Source of the DNA: Bacillota bacterium
GTDB taxonomy: Bacteria > Bacillota > Clostridia > Lachnospirales > Cellulosilyticaceae
NCBI GenBank assembly: GCA_023457875.1
Contig: JAEXBC010000478.1
Span: 1 to 9,181 of the forward strand
Direction: 5' to 3'
DNA length: 9,181 nt
In this document: piece by piece, positions 1 to 6,597 of the stretch
How the letters are laid out: the number at the start of each line of letters is the position of its first letter
Position numbering within the stretch: position 1 is the first letter of the stretch
Made by a program: the position numbers and the translations under genes
Notes under the pieces: generated by a model
The model's input: the letters and a program-made list of their open reading frames with translations, nothing else
Told to the model about the DNA's origin: nothing
The model's database searches: none

Positions 1-906
1 CATCAGCTCATTTTTCATCTGGGTAGCATTTTGATACCTTTTATCTTTGTCAAATTCACAGGCCTTTAATATAATCTCAACTAATTTACCTTCTCTTACG
101 CCTTCTGGCATTGGAAGGACTTCACCATTCATTCTTTTAGCAAGTGCATTCTCCTTGTCTGAATATGTAATTGTCTGTGGGTAGGGGGGCATGAAAGGTA
201 TACGATTGCAGTTCATAAATTTATACATCACTATGCCTAAAGAGTAGATATCTACTATGGTTGTATAATTTTCCCCCTTATAGACCTCTGGTGCCATATA
301 GGTATAAGTCCCTTTTTTAGATAGACCCAAGGTAACCTTTTCAATACTCCTAGCAATTCCAAAATCACCTAGCTTAAAATCCCCATTAGGTGACACAAAG
401 ATATTTTCAGGCTTTATATCTCTATGGACAATATTGTGCTTCTCGCATAACTCTAGTGCTGTACATAAATCTATCCCCAGTTTTATAAGGTCTTTCTTGG
501 TAAACCCATTTTGCTTAATGTACTTATTAATAGGCTCCAACAGTTCCATCTTCATCATAATATCCCAGCCAAGCTTATTTTCATTCTCAACCACCTGATG
601 GTCCTCATAACTTACTATATTGGTATTTCCCTTTAGCTTAGACATCAAGACAAACTCACTCACTATGTTCTGGGCCGATTGCTTAATATACTGCTTAGTC
701 TCTTCTGCGCTCATTCCGCTAGATATCAACTCCTGAAGTTCACCTTCATCCACAGGAATAGCAACCACCTTTAAAGCTGCCTTATAAAGGATTCCGAAGT
801 TAGTCCTTTCGATCTCATAAACTTCGCCAAAGCTTCCTTTACCAATAAGCCTACTGATCCTCCAATCCCCAAATAGAGGTTCATACTTTTTGTAATGCTC
901 AAGCAT
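1..906 (-). CDS. Hanks-type serine/threonine protein kinase (C-terminus cut by window edge)
   Basis: My translation gives 302 residues from an ATG at 906 with no stop before the left edge. It is a nearly complete eukaryotic-like protein kinase domain that phosphorylates Ser/Thr residues of unknown partners. Visible landmarks are the glycine loop GKGSFG (residues 22-27), the ATP-binding lysine in ALKVV (K46), a candidate helix-C glutamate (E84), the catalytic loop HRDIKPEN (161-168), DFG (181-183) and APE (205-207), so it should be active. About 30 residues between beta-3 and helix C (GELQELISSG onwards) form a longer than usual linker. The start is supported by GGGGGAG seven bases upstream. 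No membrane segment or PASTA repeat is visible, but whatever follows the kinase domain lies outside the window. The reading frame is isolated from the other genes by a 470-bp gap, so it probably has its own promoter. Confidence 0.95.
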   Translation of the reverse strand, partial: MLEHYKKYEPLFGDWRISRLIGKGSFGEVYEIERTNFGILYKAALKVVAIPVDEGELQELISSGMSAEETKQYIKQSAQNIVSEFVLMSKLKGNTNIVSYEDHQVVENENKLGWDIMMKMELLEPINKYIKQNGFTKKDLIKLGIDLCTALELCEKHNIVHRDIKPENIFVSPNGDFKLGDFGIARSIEKVTLGLSKKGTYTYMAPEVYKGENYTTIVDIYSLGIVMYKFMNCNRIPFMPPYPQTITYSDKENALAKRMNGEVLPMPEGVREGKLVEIILKACEFDKDKRYQNATQMKNELM

Positions 907-1104
907 ATTTCTCCCCCATTTCTCATTACTTCCCCCTTCTATCAAACTAGCTTTTCCTTGCCATTAATCTGCTTTATGTCTTTTCCCACTAGCTCTTGTC
1001 TATAATATGCTGCCACTTGGGTGCAAATTAACATTGCATCATTCTTATTACAAATTATCCAATTGTTACCACATTAATTTAATTATAATACTTTTTATTT
1101 TCTG

Positions 1105-1146
1105 TATCTATAATATAATTAAAATATTGTTAATATTCTTATCCAA
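1105..1146 (-). promoter_or_regulatory. weak candidate promoter zone for the kinase gene
   Basis: On the minus strand TTGGAT (1146-1141) lies 17 bp from TTTAAT (1123-1118), and TTAACA (1133-1128) lies 15 bp from TATAGA (1112-1107). Neither pair is close to consensus at both boxes. Another weak pair, TTGCAC and TATAGA with 16 bp spacing, lies nearer the gene at 1026-999. The kinase gene must have a promoter somewhere here because a terminator lies upstream of it. Confidence 0.25.
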
Positions 1147-1155
1147 TTCTAGAAG

Positions 1156-1169
1156 TGTTAACGCTTACA
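1156..1169. promoter_or_regulatory. candidate cre operator (CcpA / LacI-family site)
   Basis: TGTTAACGCTTACA fits the published cre consensus TGWAARCGYTWNCW at every position but one and has the central CG that LacI-family operators share. It is nested in a longer imperfect palindrome, AGTGT to ACACT (1155-1170 and flanks). It lies about 10 bp upstream of the candidate kinase promoter on the minus strand and 250 bp before the kinase start. CcpA or a local sugar-responsive LacI-type regulator could bind it. A chance match is possible because only one site was seen. Confidence 0.4.
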
Positions 1170-1260
1170 CTGCCCTCTTCATAGGTCTTACTTGTGGGAG
1201 TATAATGAAAACCATCTATCCTCTAGATATACTTAAAATTCTGTTCCTCTGTACTTGAAA

Positions 1261-1316
1261 GCAAAAAAGAAGAGAACACCCTGCATCTTTTTACTTGGTG
1301 TTCTCCTCTTATTTGC
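1261..1316 (-). terminator. intrinsic terminator after the HXXEE gene
   Basis: A 20-bp inverted repeat with two mismatches has arms 1261-1280 and 1297-1316, the core being AGAACACC / GGTGTTCT. On the minus strand one mismatch becomes a G-U pair and the stem is followed by CTTCTTTTTTGC. It lies 60 bp after the stop of the minus-strand membrane gene, so it should end that transcript. The A-rich other side may give weaker termination of plus-strand transcripts too. Confidence 0.8.
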
Positions 1317-1376
1317 TTAAACAATATGATCTATATCAATCTATAGCTATTCTAAATACAGAAAAAGCTTTTATTT

Positions 1377-1892
1377 CTAATTAAAATAATTAACAAACCT
1401 TCCTACAAGGAATAACAATTGCAGTAACGGAAAGGTAATAATAGCAAACACTATTGTTCCAATAACTAATTCCCTTACCTCAAAAAACCCTTCCTTCAAG
1501 CCTCTCCTGAGTAAATACAAGATTGCTGGTACATTCAATATCATTCCAGATAAGAGCCCTGGCGCATATCGTCCTGTAAAAACTGTAGCAATCAAGTGTG
1601 GCATAAATACATTAAATAAAACCATTACCAGTGCTCCACTCATTAGAATCTTTGAAAGCGAAGAGTGTTTTCTAGTAAAATAAAGAATTACAAAATAAAA
1701 CATAATAGTTAATAGCAAAACTGCTACTCTAAATTCAGCTTCGCCAACTTTTAAGTGCCACATTCCTGCTGTTTTTGACCATTCTGGTAGCCATATGGCT
1801 TCCTCCAAATTATGTATAGTCTCCGTGATTGCCAATATCCAAATAACCTTCTTATATTCAACTTGCTTCATAAAATTTAATATCGCGTTCAT
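1377..1892 (-). CDS. HXXEE domain-containing membrane protein
   Basis: This 171-residue protein has the signature H-x-x-E-E as HNLEE at residues 27-31, a second conserved-looking histidine in the PH pair (98-99), and NVP at 120-122, which together fit the uncharacterised HXXEE family (Pfam type PF13787). About four or five hydrophobic helices are visible, near 14-27, 55-72, 83-98, 112-128 and 141-165, so it should be an integral inner-membrane protein. The His and Glu residues could bind a metal, but the family has no known function. The start is an ATG with AAGGGGGG four bases upstream. It has its own terminator (1261-1316) and appears to be a single-gene transcript. Upstream lies a short promoter-terminator unit (2031-2193) that could act as its leader. 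Confidence 0.85.
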   Translation of the reverse strand: MNAILNFMKQVEYKKVIWILAITETIHNLEEAIWLPEWSKTAGMWHLKVGEAEFRVAVLLLTIMFYFVILYFTRKHSSLSKILMSGALVMVLFNVFMPHLIATVFTGRYAPGLLSGMILNVPAILYLLRRGLKEGFFEVRELVIGTIVFAIITFPLLQLLFLVGRFVNYFN

Positions 1893-2029
1893 AGGCCCCC
1901 CTTTGATTAAGAAATTTTCCCATCATTTAAAATACGACTTAATACATTTTTAAAAAACCTCTTTTTTGTGGCATCTTTTCATTCATATAACATTTCACTT
2001 TCCTTAGGACAGTTTACTATAAAGGAACC

Positions 2030-2157
2030 TAAAAAGACAATAACCTTGTGCTTCTTAGACTCGGTTATTGCCTTTAATTGAATATGCTGCACTTTACTTC
2101 CCCACTTTTGCCACTAAAACTAAATAGGCTTTTAGTTACCCCTCTTATATAGTCTTT
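2030..2157 (-). ncRNA. candidate small RNA or terminator-type leader
   Basis: A near-consensus minus-strand promoter (2193-2164) predicts a start near 2157, and an intrinsic terminator ends the transcript near 2030, giving an RNA of about 125-130 nt. No ATG frame with a ribosome binding site is seen inside. It contains a possible 5' hairpin, ACTAAAA / TTTTAGT, then a purine-rich stretch with three AGTG repeats, then the terminator. The HXXEE gene begins about 140 bp beyond the terminator on the same strand, so the unit could be a leader controlling that gene by attenuation. I compared it by eye with riboswitch classes I remember (c-di-GMP-I, preQ1, purine, fluoride, THF) and saw no match. Function is unknown. 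Confidence 0.4.
2033..2075 (-). terminator. intrinsic terminator closing a short minus-strand transcript
   Basis: Arms 2033-2045 and 2063-2075 pair as CAATAACC / GGTTATTG extended by AAAG / CTTT, with a 17-nt loop. On the minus strand the one mismatch is a G-U pair and the stem runs into TCTTTTTAGG, a usable U-tract. On the plus strand the U-tract is poor. No minus-strand gene ends here, so it closes either the short RNA described at 2030-2157, or readthrough from the operon to the right. Confidence 0.65.
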
Positions 2158-2183
2158 ATACCTATTATATGTTACAATATATT
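2155..2183 (+). promoter_or_regulatory. weak candidate promoter for the broken plus-strand gene
   Basis: TTTATA (2155-2160) and TATATT (2178-2183) are 17 bp apart, with TACAAT (2173-2178) as an alternative -10 box. It overlaps the opposing minus-strand promoter, so the two transcripts would diverge from the same 40 bp. Support is weak because the DNA here is very AT-rich. Confidence 0.25.
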
Positions 2184-2193
2184 AAGTTTTCAA
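2164..2193 (-). promoter_or_regulatory. strong sigma-A type promoter, minus strand
   Basis: On the minus strand TTGAAA (2193-2188) and a perfect TATAAT (2169-2164) are separated by 18 bp. This is the best promoter match I found in the window. It points away from the plus-strand gene at 2218 and toward the terminator at 2075-2033. Confidence 0.6.
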
Positions 2194-2217
2194 AAAACTC
2201 AATCTTAGAGGTGATTT

Positions 2218-2494
2218 ATGGACACACAGAAATTCATCCAGACCAAACCTGCTTATTATTGGTTAGGAAATAGCTTATGGTTTTTACTGCGTTTGCAACT
2301 GGTATTATTAGTAAGTCATTACATTGCTTTTTTCGTTTACTATGATTTTTGCCACTTGTCTGATTTACTTGTTTCTATCAAAAAAAAGCACCACTAAAGC
2401 TAAAGTAAAGCTTCCTTTAAAACAATATAAAACTTATATTATCTGTGCAGTTTTGCTACTAGGTGCTATTATATATGCCAGCCTTAATTCTTAA
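2218..2494 (+). pseudogene. small membrane protein gene, apparently frameshifted
   Basis: A strong ribosome binding site (AGAGGTGA) precedes the ATG at 2218. The frame opens as MDTQKFIQTKPAYYW and ends at a stop at 2395 after 59 codons. Coding-like sequence continues in other frames. Frame 3 from 2280 reads VFTAFATGIISK, then frame 2 from 2315 reads VITLLFSFTMIFATCL, a charged stretch STTKAKVKLP, and a last membrane helix ending ASLNS with a stop at 2492-2494. Restoring one T near 2281-2285 and one A near 2313-2314 would give a protein of about 92 residues with two or three membrane helices. A hairpin terminator starts three bases after the final stop, which supports a single original gene. 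I do not recognise the family. Sequencing errors, or slippage on the run of eight A at 2380-2387, are alternatives to real decay. Confidence 0.6.
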
Positions 2495-2497
2495 CAC

Positions 2498-2539
2498 AAA
2501 AGAAGACAAACCTCCTCATTGGGGTGTTTGCCTTCTTTT
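2498..2539 (+). terminator. intrinsic terminator after the broken membrane gene
   Basis: Arms 2498-2511 and 2526-2539 pair over 14 positions with one mismatch (AAAAGAAGACAAAC / GTTTGCCTTCTTTT). The stem begins three bases past the stop at 2494. On the minus strand the mismatch becomes a G-U pair and the stem is followed by a short U-rich tail, so it could also stop transcripts coming from the large minus-strand operon. Confidence 0.65.
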
Positions 2540-2552
2540 AATTAAAAAAGTT

Positions 2553-2795
2553 GTATTTGCTCCACGTCTTCTATCTTCATATGTGTGGCTACTAAATCTT
2601 CTTAGTAATGTCCATAAGGCTGATATTAAATCCAACCATTCTTTTTCTCTTATCTTTCGTCTTTTCAAGCCTCAATTCCTTGATCACTCTTGTGACTTAG
2701 GGCTTATTAAGCCTACCAATCTTTCACTCGCCGGCAAGGGTACTCCTATTAAAACAACCTCTTTTGTTAGAATTTTCGCTCCATGTCAGAATTAG
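2553..2795 (+). pseudogene. possible transposase fragment
   Basis: The plus frame here reads as a polar, protein-like sequence rather than AT-rich noise. It contains DLGLIKPTNLSLAGKGTPIK, which resembles the stretch around the first catalytic aspartate of DDE transposases of the IS4-like group, where a G-D-G-T motif is usual. Here that position is G-K-G-T, so the catalytic aspartate would be lost. The frame has no start codon or ribosome binding site of its own, since the upstream part is the terminator at 2498-2539, and it stops within a palindrome at 2789-2808. I see no terminal inverted repeats. If the reading is right, this is an internal relic of an insertion sequence. The identification rests on memory of the motif only. 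Confidence 0.35.
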
Positions 2796-2808
2796 ATTTG
2801 TCTAATTC
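2789..2808. repeat. perfect short inverted repeat after the DUF4132 gene
   Basis: GAATTAGA and TCTAATTC flank a TTTG loop, 18 bp beyond the stop of the large minus-strand gene. The stem is AT-rich and has no U-tract on the minus strand, so it is a poor intrinsic terminator. It may stabilise the 3' end of the operon mRNA or be a relic of the neighbouring mobile element. Confidence 0.45.
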
Positions 2809-2826
2809 CGAAAGTATGTTCTTTTA

Positions 2827-5800
2827 TTAATCAACAGACTTTAGTGCAAGCAGCTGACCTATCTCATTTGCTAAACTAATTAGTCTTTTGGGGACTATTT
2901 TTAGTTTCAGATTATGTCCCTCTTTTTGGAAGGTGAAAGAAGTGAGGGTGATAACTGCTTTATAATCACTTATATCAAAGGGCTCTGTATGCAAGATGAG
3001 CTTAATACCGGATAGCTCTTCTTCAAAATAAATACCTTCACATTGCCCAGGACTTCGGAAATACCAACTAAACTCCCGCTCAGTACATACACTCTTAAGT
3101 GCTCCTGAATATACCCTTTTATCCTTATAGCTATCTAACTCCTCATTTTTCAGTAAAGCTTCTGGGACTTCTCCTCTATCTAATGTAAGCTGAGGAATAG
3201 GCTGTGTTATCTCATAATCACTAAGTTGCACTTCCCATTTTTCCACTTTTCCTTTTGACAAGTCTCCTGGATGCAGCAAAACAATATGGCTCTTCTCTTG
3301 AAGCTTATACTCTTCCTCTTGAGTATTATTAAAAGAACCATCTTCCACATAACGGAAGGTGCCAATAAGCCTATCTTTGCTGTCTAGTTCTTCCCAGATA
3401 AGCCCTGTTGCAAAAGTTTTCATCAAAGGATTTAAGATAAATAGAGACTTCCATTGAGCAAGGCTCCAGCTTCTTCTTGCAAATAGGGCTTTGGTTAGAC
3501 GGCGTACTTGTAAATCCATGACCTCAGGAAGCTCCTTTTTAATTACCTTGAGCTCACTTTTTGCAGCTAAAACATCTTCTTCCACATCTCCTAGCTTCTC
3601 AGAAGCCTTTGGCAGACTGCGAAGAACTACTCCTGTTTCATCAAATAAGTCAATAGACAAGTCATGATTTAGGACAGCTTTTATTTGTCGCTTGCCATAA
3701 TCAAAGAAGCGTTCTCCCTGTTGATTAAAGTCAAAGTCTGGTACAATTTCATCCTGTATAGCCTCTCTTGTCACTCCCTTTAGCTGACAAAGAGCCTCCA
3801 TAGCTTCTAAGGCTGCCTCTCTAATCTTCTTATTTTTATGCTTTTTAGATAAAGTGTCTGTCCATAACAAAGCTCTTTTGCTACCATTTATGCATAGGCA
3901 TTTAGTCCCAAAAGCTGCAAGGGCAGATCTACCATCCTCACTCCATTCATCTATCTGCTTTCTGAGGGCAGTAAGTTGAGTAGGACTAGCCATAAGTCCA
4001 TAAGGGAACATAAGTGTCTTATAGGCACTGTCTGCACCATCCTCTATCCATGTTTCGTAAAGCTCACCTAATAAGTTCTGCAAATCATAAGGGTTTACCA
4101 TCTGGCTAATCTTCGTGCACGCATTAATCAGATAAAAGTCTTTTAGAAGTATGTATTCAGATACAAAATATTTCATAGTTCTTGCTGAAACAAAGGTCTC
4201 CATATCTCTTGCTCTTACCTTGCCGTAATCTACCTTATCTTGATAAGGTGCATTTCTCTCATTGGTCTTTGTATATTTCTTTTCTATAAGGGCCTCTAGG
4301 TGATGAATATCTCCAATATTCTCTAGTCCTTTTACCATGCGTCCATTATCCCAGCTGCTTAAAATCCTTCTTGCTGCATCTGCTGCTACTTTTCCTTTGC
4401 CTGCGCCTATTTCCTCTAACTTCCTGATAACATGAACTTCCTCATAATTTAGCAAAAGCTTCTCTGCTTTTAAAACGAGGGTTTTATTTTTTAGTTGTAA
4501 AGTCTGCAAAAGAATGTCATGATCAAAGCCATGCTCTTCTTCAAATAAAATATTTAATAGCAAAATCATATCATCATCGAAATAAGGCATGGGCTTCAGA
4601 ACGTCCTTTAATTCTTGTTGGTACTTCATTAAAAAACTACGAAGTAACTCCTTGCTTAACTTAACTTCCTTACCTCTTTCACCACGGTTCATACTCATTC
4701 CATCTTGATAAAGGACAAATTCAATAATCACCTTCAGTGAGAAGCCACTCGTATATAAGAAGTCTAATAGCTCCTCCTTCTTTAGTGAAGTATAAGCTAA
4801 ATACCGATCTATAATCCTACTGCTTCCTGATAAATAAGTCGATATGCCCCTCTCAAAGAGCTTTGTCATATTGATAGCACCTACTGAATAGGGCGCTAAA
4901 CCAATGCTTGCTAACATACATTGATAAATCTTCTCTGTAAAGCTCCAAGCACTAGATAAATCAACTATTCGCTTACTTGTGTCAAAGTCACTACGAGATA
5001 AGGTGCCTAAAGCGTTTTCTATTTCAGGAGACAGCTCTATCTCTTTTTTCTTAAAATACTCCCTTAAGCACTCTATAAAAAGGACTTCCACCTTAGGTAA
5101 AAATTCGTCTTTTTGTTCTTCAGTAAGTAAGCCTTTATTGAGCATAATAGCTAGAAGATTAATACTATAGACTTTGTACTCCTTAAGTCCATCTCTTATC
5201 ATTTCCATAGTCTCATACCTATGCTCACAGACCCAGTCTACTATGCACGCATACTTCGCTTTTTTACTTTCTACATCCCCAGTATTTATCCCAACACAAT
5301 CAAAGCCTATATAGATTTCTGGCGGAACTTCTAGTTCTCCCCATTCTTTAGGGTGTTCCTCATCTCTACGGAAGTAGCCATGTTGTGTGAAAAAACGTGC
5401 CCCTAAAAGAATGACTGCCATACGTGCCATTTCCTTTAAATAATTCGCCCGATATGTAAAAAGACTGTAGAAGTAGAAAATAAGAGTCTTATCATTAGCT
5501 ACTTTTCTCTGTTCTACCTTGTCTAACACTTGCTGTATTTCTGGTGATGCACCGTACTTGTTGTAAACCTCTCTTACCTTCTCTCTGCCAAAAGCTGAAA
5601 CAAATAAACGACTCATCCATTCACCTAGTTGAGCCTCATAGATCTCACTAGGCTTTCTAGTTAATTCATCCGCCATTAAAATATACGGAACGGCTTCATG
5701 ACATTCCTCGTCAAAAAGCTCTTGTTCTAGAATCTCTCCTATATAGCCTGAGTAAAACTTGCTCATCCCTTCTAGCTCTAAATTTATATCTTCAACTGTT

Positions 5801-6210
5801 TGGAATCCCTTATTTTGCCTAATTGCACTTCCTAATTTTGAAGTAAAATACTTGATAATAAATTTCTTACTAACCTGGGCCCTTTTAAATACCTCATAGG
5901 CATTCCTGGCAAATGCACTAAGGTATATAATCTCTTTAGGGTTCTTTTCACTGAGTCCATAAATCAAACGATTAACAGCTTCTTGTGCATCTTCCTCTAT
6001 GTCTTCTACTTTCTTTTCTTCTCTGTTTGTTTTATCTTCATGCAAAAAGCAAAGTTCTCTAATAGGCCAGCTATAGTCAAAATCAATTTTATCCAGTGCA
6101 AAAGGAATTTCCTTATCTTCTCCCACAATATATGTATAAAAATCCTTTTTTTGCTCCTCATCCCCACGAATATCTCGCAAAATAATTTCTAATACGGTTT
6201 CCTTATTCAT
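2827..6210 (-). CDS. DUF4132 domain-containing protein (YehI-like)
   Basis: This is a 1127-residue cytoplasmic protein, largely alpha-helical, with no signal peptide or membrane segment. The C-terminal part carries the DUF4132 domain at about residues 830-1010. Recognisable parts are RRLTKALFARRSWSLAQW (903 onward), LIWEE (935-939), GTFRY (948-952) and the closing WEVQLSDYEITQPIPQL (992-1008). About 120 residues follow the domain. The long N-terminal part may match the DUF5724-type region often found before DUF4132, but I see no catalytic motif there. The family includes E. coli YehI (once called MolR), whose function is not established. No WGR domain is evident, unlike in some relatives. The ATG is preceded by a perfect AGGAGG seven bases upstream. 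It lies 114 bp after the small gene in the same direction as the VWA and SWIM genes, so it is probably part of the same operon, perhaps with an extra internal promoter. Its leader contains an 18-bp palindrome at 6237-6254. Confidence 0.88.
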   Translation of the reverse strand: MNKETVLEIILRDIRGDEEQKKDFYTYIVGEDKEIPFALDKIDFDYSWPIRELCFLHEDKTNREEKKVEDIEEDAQEAVNRLIYGLSEKNPKEIIYLSAFARNAYEVFKRAQVSKKFIIKYFTSKLGSAIRQNKGFQTVEDINLELEGMSKFYSGYIGEILEQELFDEECHEAVPYILMADELTRKPSEIYEAQLGEWMSRLFVSAFGREKVREVYNKYGASPEIQQVLDKVEQRKVANDKTLIFYFYSLFTYRANYLKEMARMAVILLGARFFTQHGYFRRDEEHPKEWGELEVPPEIYIGFDCVGINTGDVESKKAKYACIVDWVCEHRYETMEMIRDGLKEYKVYSINLLAIMLNKGLLTEEQKDEFLPKVEVLFIECLREYFKKKEIELSPEIENALGTLSRSDFDTSKRIVDLSSAWSFTEKIYQCMLASIGLAPYSVGAINMTKLFERGISTYLSGSSRIIDRYLAYTSLKKEELLDFLYTSGFSLKVIIEFVLYQDGMSMNRGERGKEVKLSKELLRSFLMKYQQELKDVLKPMPYFDDDMILLLNILFEEEHGFDHDILLQTLQLKNKTLVLKAEKLLLNYEEVHVIRKLEEIGAGKGKVAADAARRILSSWDNGRMVKGLENIGDIHHLEALIEKKYTKTNERNAPYQDKVDYGKVRARDMETFVSARTMKYFVSEYILLKDFYLINACTKISQMVNPYDLQNLLGELYETWIEDGADSAYKTLMFPYGLMASPTQLTALRKQIDEWSEDGRSALAAFGTKCLCINGSKRALLWTDTLSKKHKNKKIREAALEAMEALCQLKGVTREAIQDEIVPDFDFNQQGERFFDYGKRQIKAVLNHDLSIDLFDETGVVLRSLPKASEKLGDVEEDVLAAKSELKVIKKELPEVMDLQVRRLTKALFARRSWSLAQWKSLFILNPLMKTFATGLIWEELDSKDRLIGTFRYVEDGSFNNTQEEEYKLQEKSHIVLLHPGDLSKGKVEKWEVQLSDYEITQPIPQLTLDRGEVPEALLKNEELDSYKDKRVYSGALKSVCTEREFSWYFRSPGQCEGIYFEEELSGIKLILHTEPFDISDYKAVITLTSFTFQKEGHNLKLKIVPKRLISLANEIGQLLALKSVD

Positions 6211-6236
6211 TTTTTCGCCTCCTACAGTACACTGGT

Positions 6237-6254
6237 AGTGCCAAGTTTGACACT
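6237..6254. promoter_or_regulatory. imperfect palindrome in the DUF4132 gene leader
   Basis: AGTGCCAAGTTTGACACT is an 18-bp imperfect palindrome whose centre lies about 35 bp before the start codon. In minus-strand RNA it folds as a 7-bp stem with an AACU loop and one G-U pair. A second palindrome, CAGTACACTG (6225-6234), sits between it and the ribosome binding site. This could be an operator, or an RNA structure affecting translation. There is no U-tract, so it is not an ordinary terminator. Confidence 0.35.
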
Positions 6255-6324
6255 GTCCTTTTTTTAATTACATATATCTCATTGTAACTTATTTACTTAA
6301 ATTTCTATCCCTAGTTGCATACAC

Positions 6325-6597
6325 TTACAAAGATGCCATATAAAATTCCAACTGACTATAGACTCTCATTAAATCTTGTAAATCATATTCAAAGCTATTT
6401 TTTCTTTTCATCAATGCCCTTTTTAATTGCTCTAATAAGCTTTTTCCTTTTGTCATGCCATAAAGTTCATAAACCTTTAGGAGTTCATCTATCTGCTCTA
6501 TGGTTGCTCTATAGGCACTTTGAAAGCCACTGAGCATAAGATCACATAAAACTTCTTCTGTTCGCTCCACTATAAGCTCTAAATTTTCCACTGGCAC
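6325..6597 (-). CDS. small helical protein of unknown function, in the VWA-SWIM operon
   Basis: This 90-residue protein is acidic and leucine-rich at the N-terminus (MPVENLELIVERTEEVL) and has heptad-like spacing of hydrophobic residues throughout, including IEQIDELLKVYELYGM and LLEQLKRALMKRK, which suggests a bundle of three or four helices. It has no cysteines arranged for metal binding and no membrane segment. The start is a GTG at 6597 inside the end of the SWIM gene, with AGGAGGAGG four bases upstream, so a 19-bp overlap and translational coupling are likely. I do not recognise the family. Its place between the SWIM and DUF4132 genes suggests an adaptor or assembly partner in the same complex, which is inference only. 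Confidence 0.75.
   Translation of the reverse strand: MPVENLELIVERTEEVLCDLMLSGFQSAYRATIEQIDELLKVYELYGMTKGKSLLEQLKRALMKRKNSFEYDLQDLMRVYSQLEFYMASL

Larger units (their letters stand above)
907..1260. other. AT-rich intergenic region upstream of the kinase gene
   Basis: No convincing gene is seen here. An 83-codon plus-strand frame (1007-1258) has no ribosome binding site and reads as a run of I, L, F and K codons from AT-rich DNA. What the region does hold is a cre-like operator (1156-1169) and, on the minus strand, weak promoter-like hexamers that could drive the kinase gene. Confidence 0.6.

Noticed and set aside
1007..1258. 83-codon plus-strand open frame with hydrophobic translation
   Set aside because: No ribosome binding site, composition explained by AT-rich DNA, and it spans the cre-like site and candidate promoters of the minus-strand kinase gene.
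2076..2157. A known riboswitch class or a truncated mraZ gene
   Set aside because: No conserved riboswitch core could be recognised by eye, and the faint resemblance to an mraZ start breaks down after a few codons.
2463..2550. N-terminal part of a 110-codon plus-strand open frame
   Set aside because: This part is the end of the broken membrane gene read out of frame plus the terminator hairpin, and it has no ribosome binding site. Only the later part (2553-2795) looks protein-like.
4979..5170. 63-codon plus-strand open frame
   Set aside because: Lies wholly inside the DUF4132 gene on the opposite strand, with no ribosome binding site or recognisable content.
5983..6192. 69-codon plus-strand open frame rich in F, I and L
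   Set aside because: Antisense shadow of the DUF4132 N-terminus. The hydrophobic look comes from reading Lys/Glu-rich codons in reverse.
6315..6533. 72-codon plus-strand open frame
   Set aside because: Antisense shadow of the small helical gene, which has a perfect ribosome binding site and operon overlap on the other strand.
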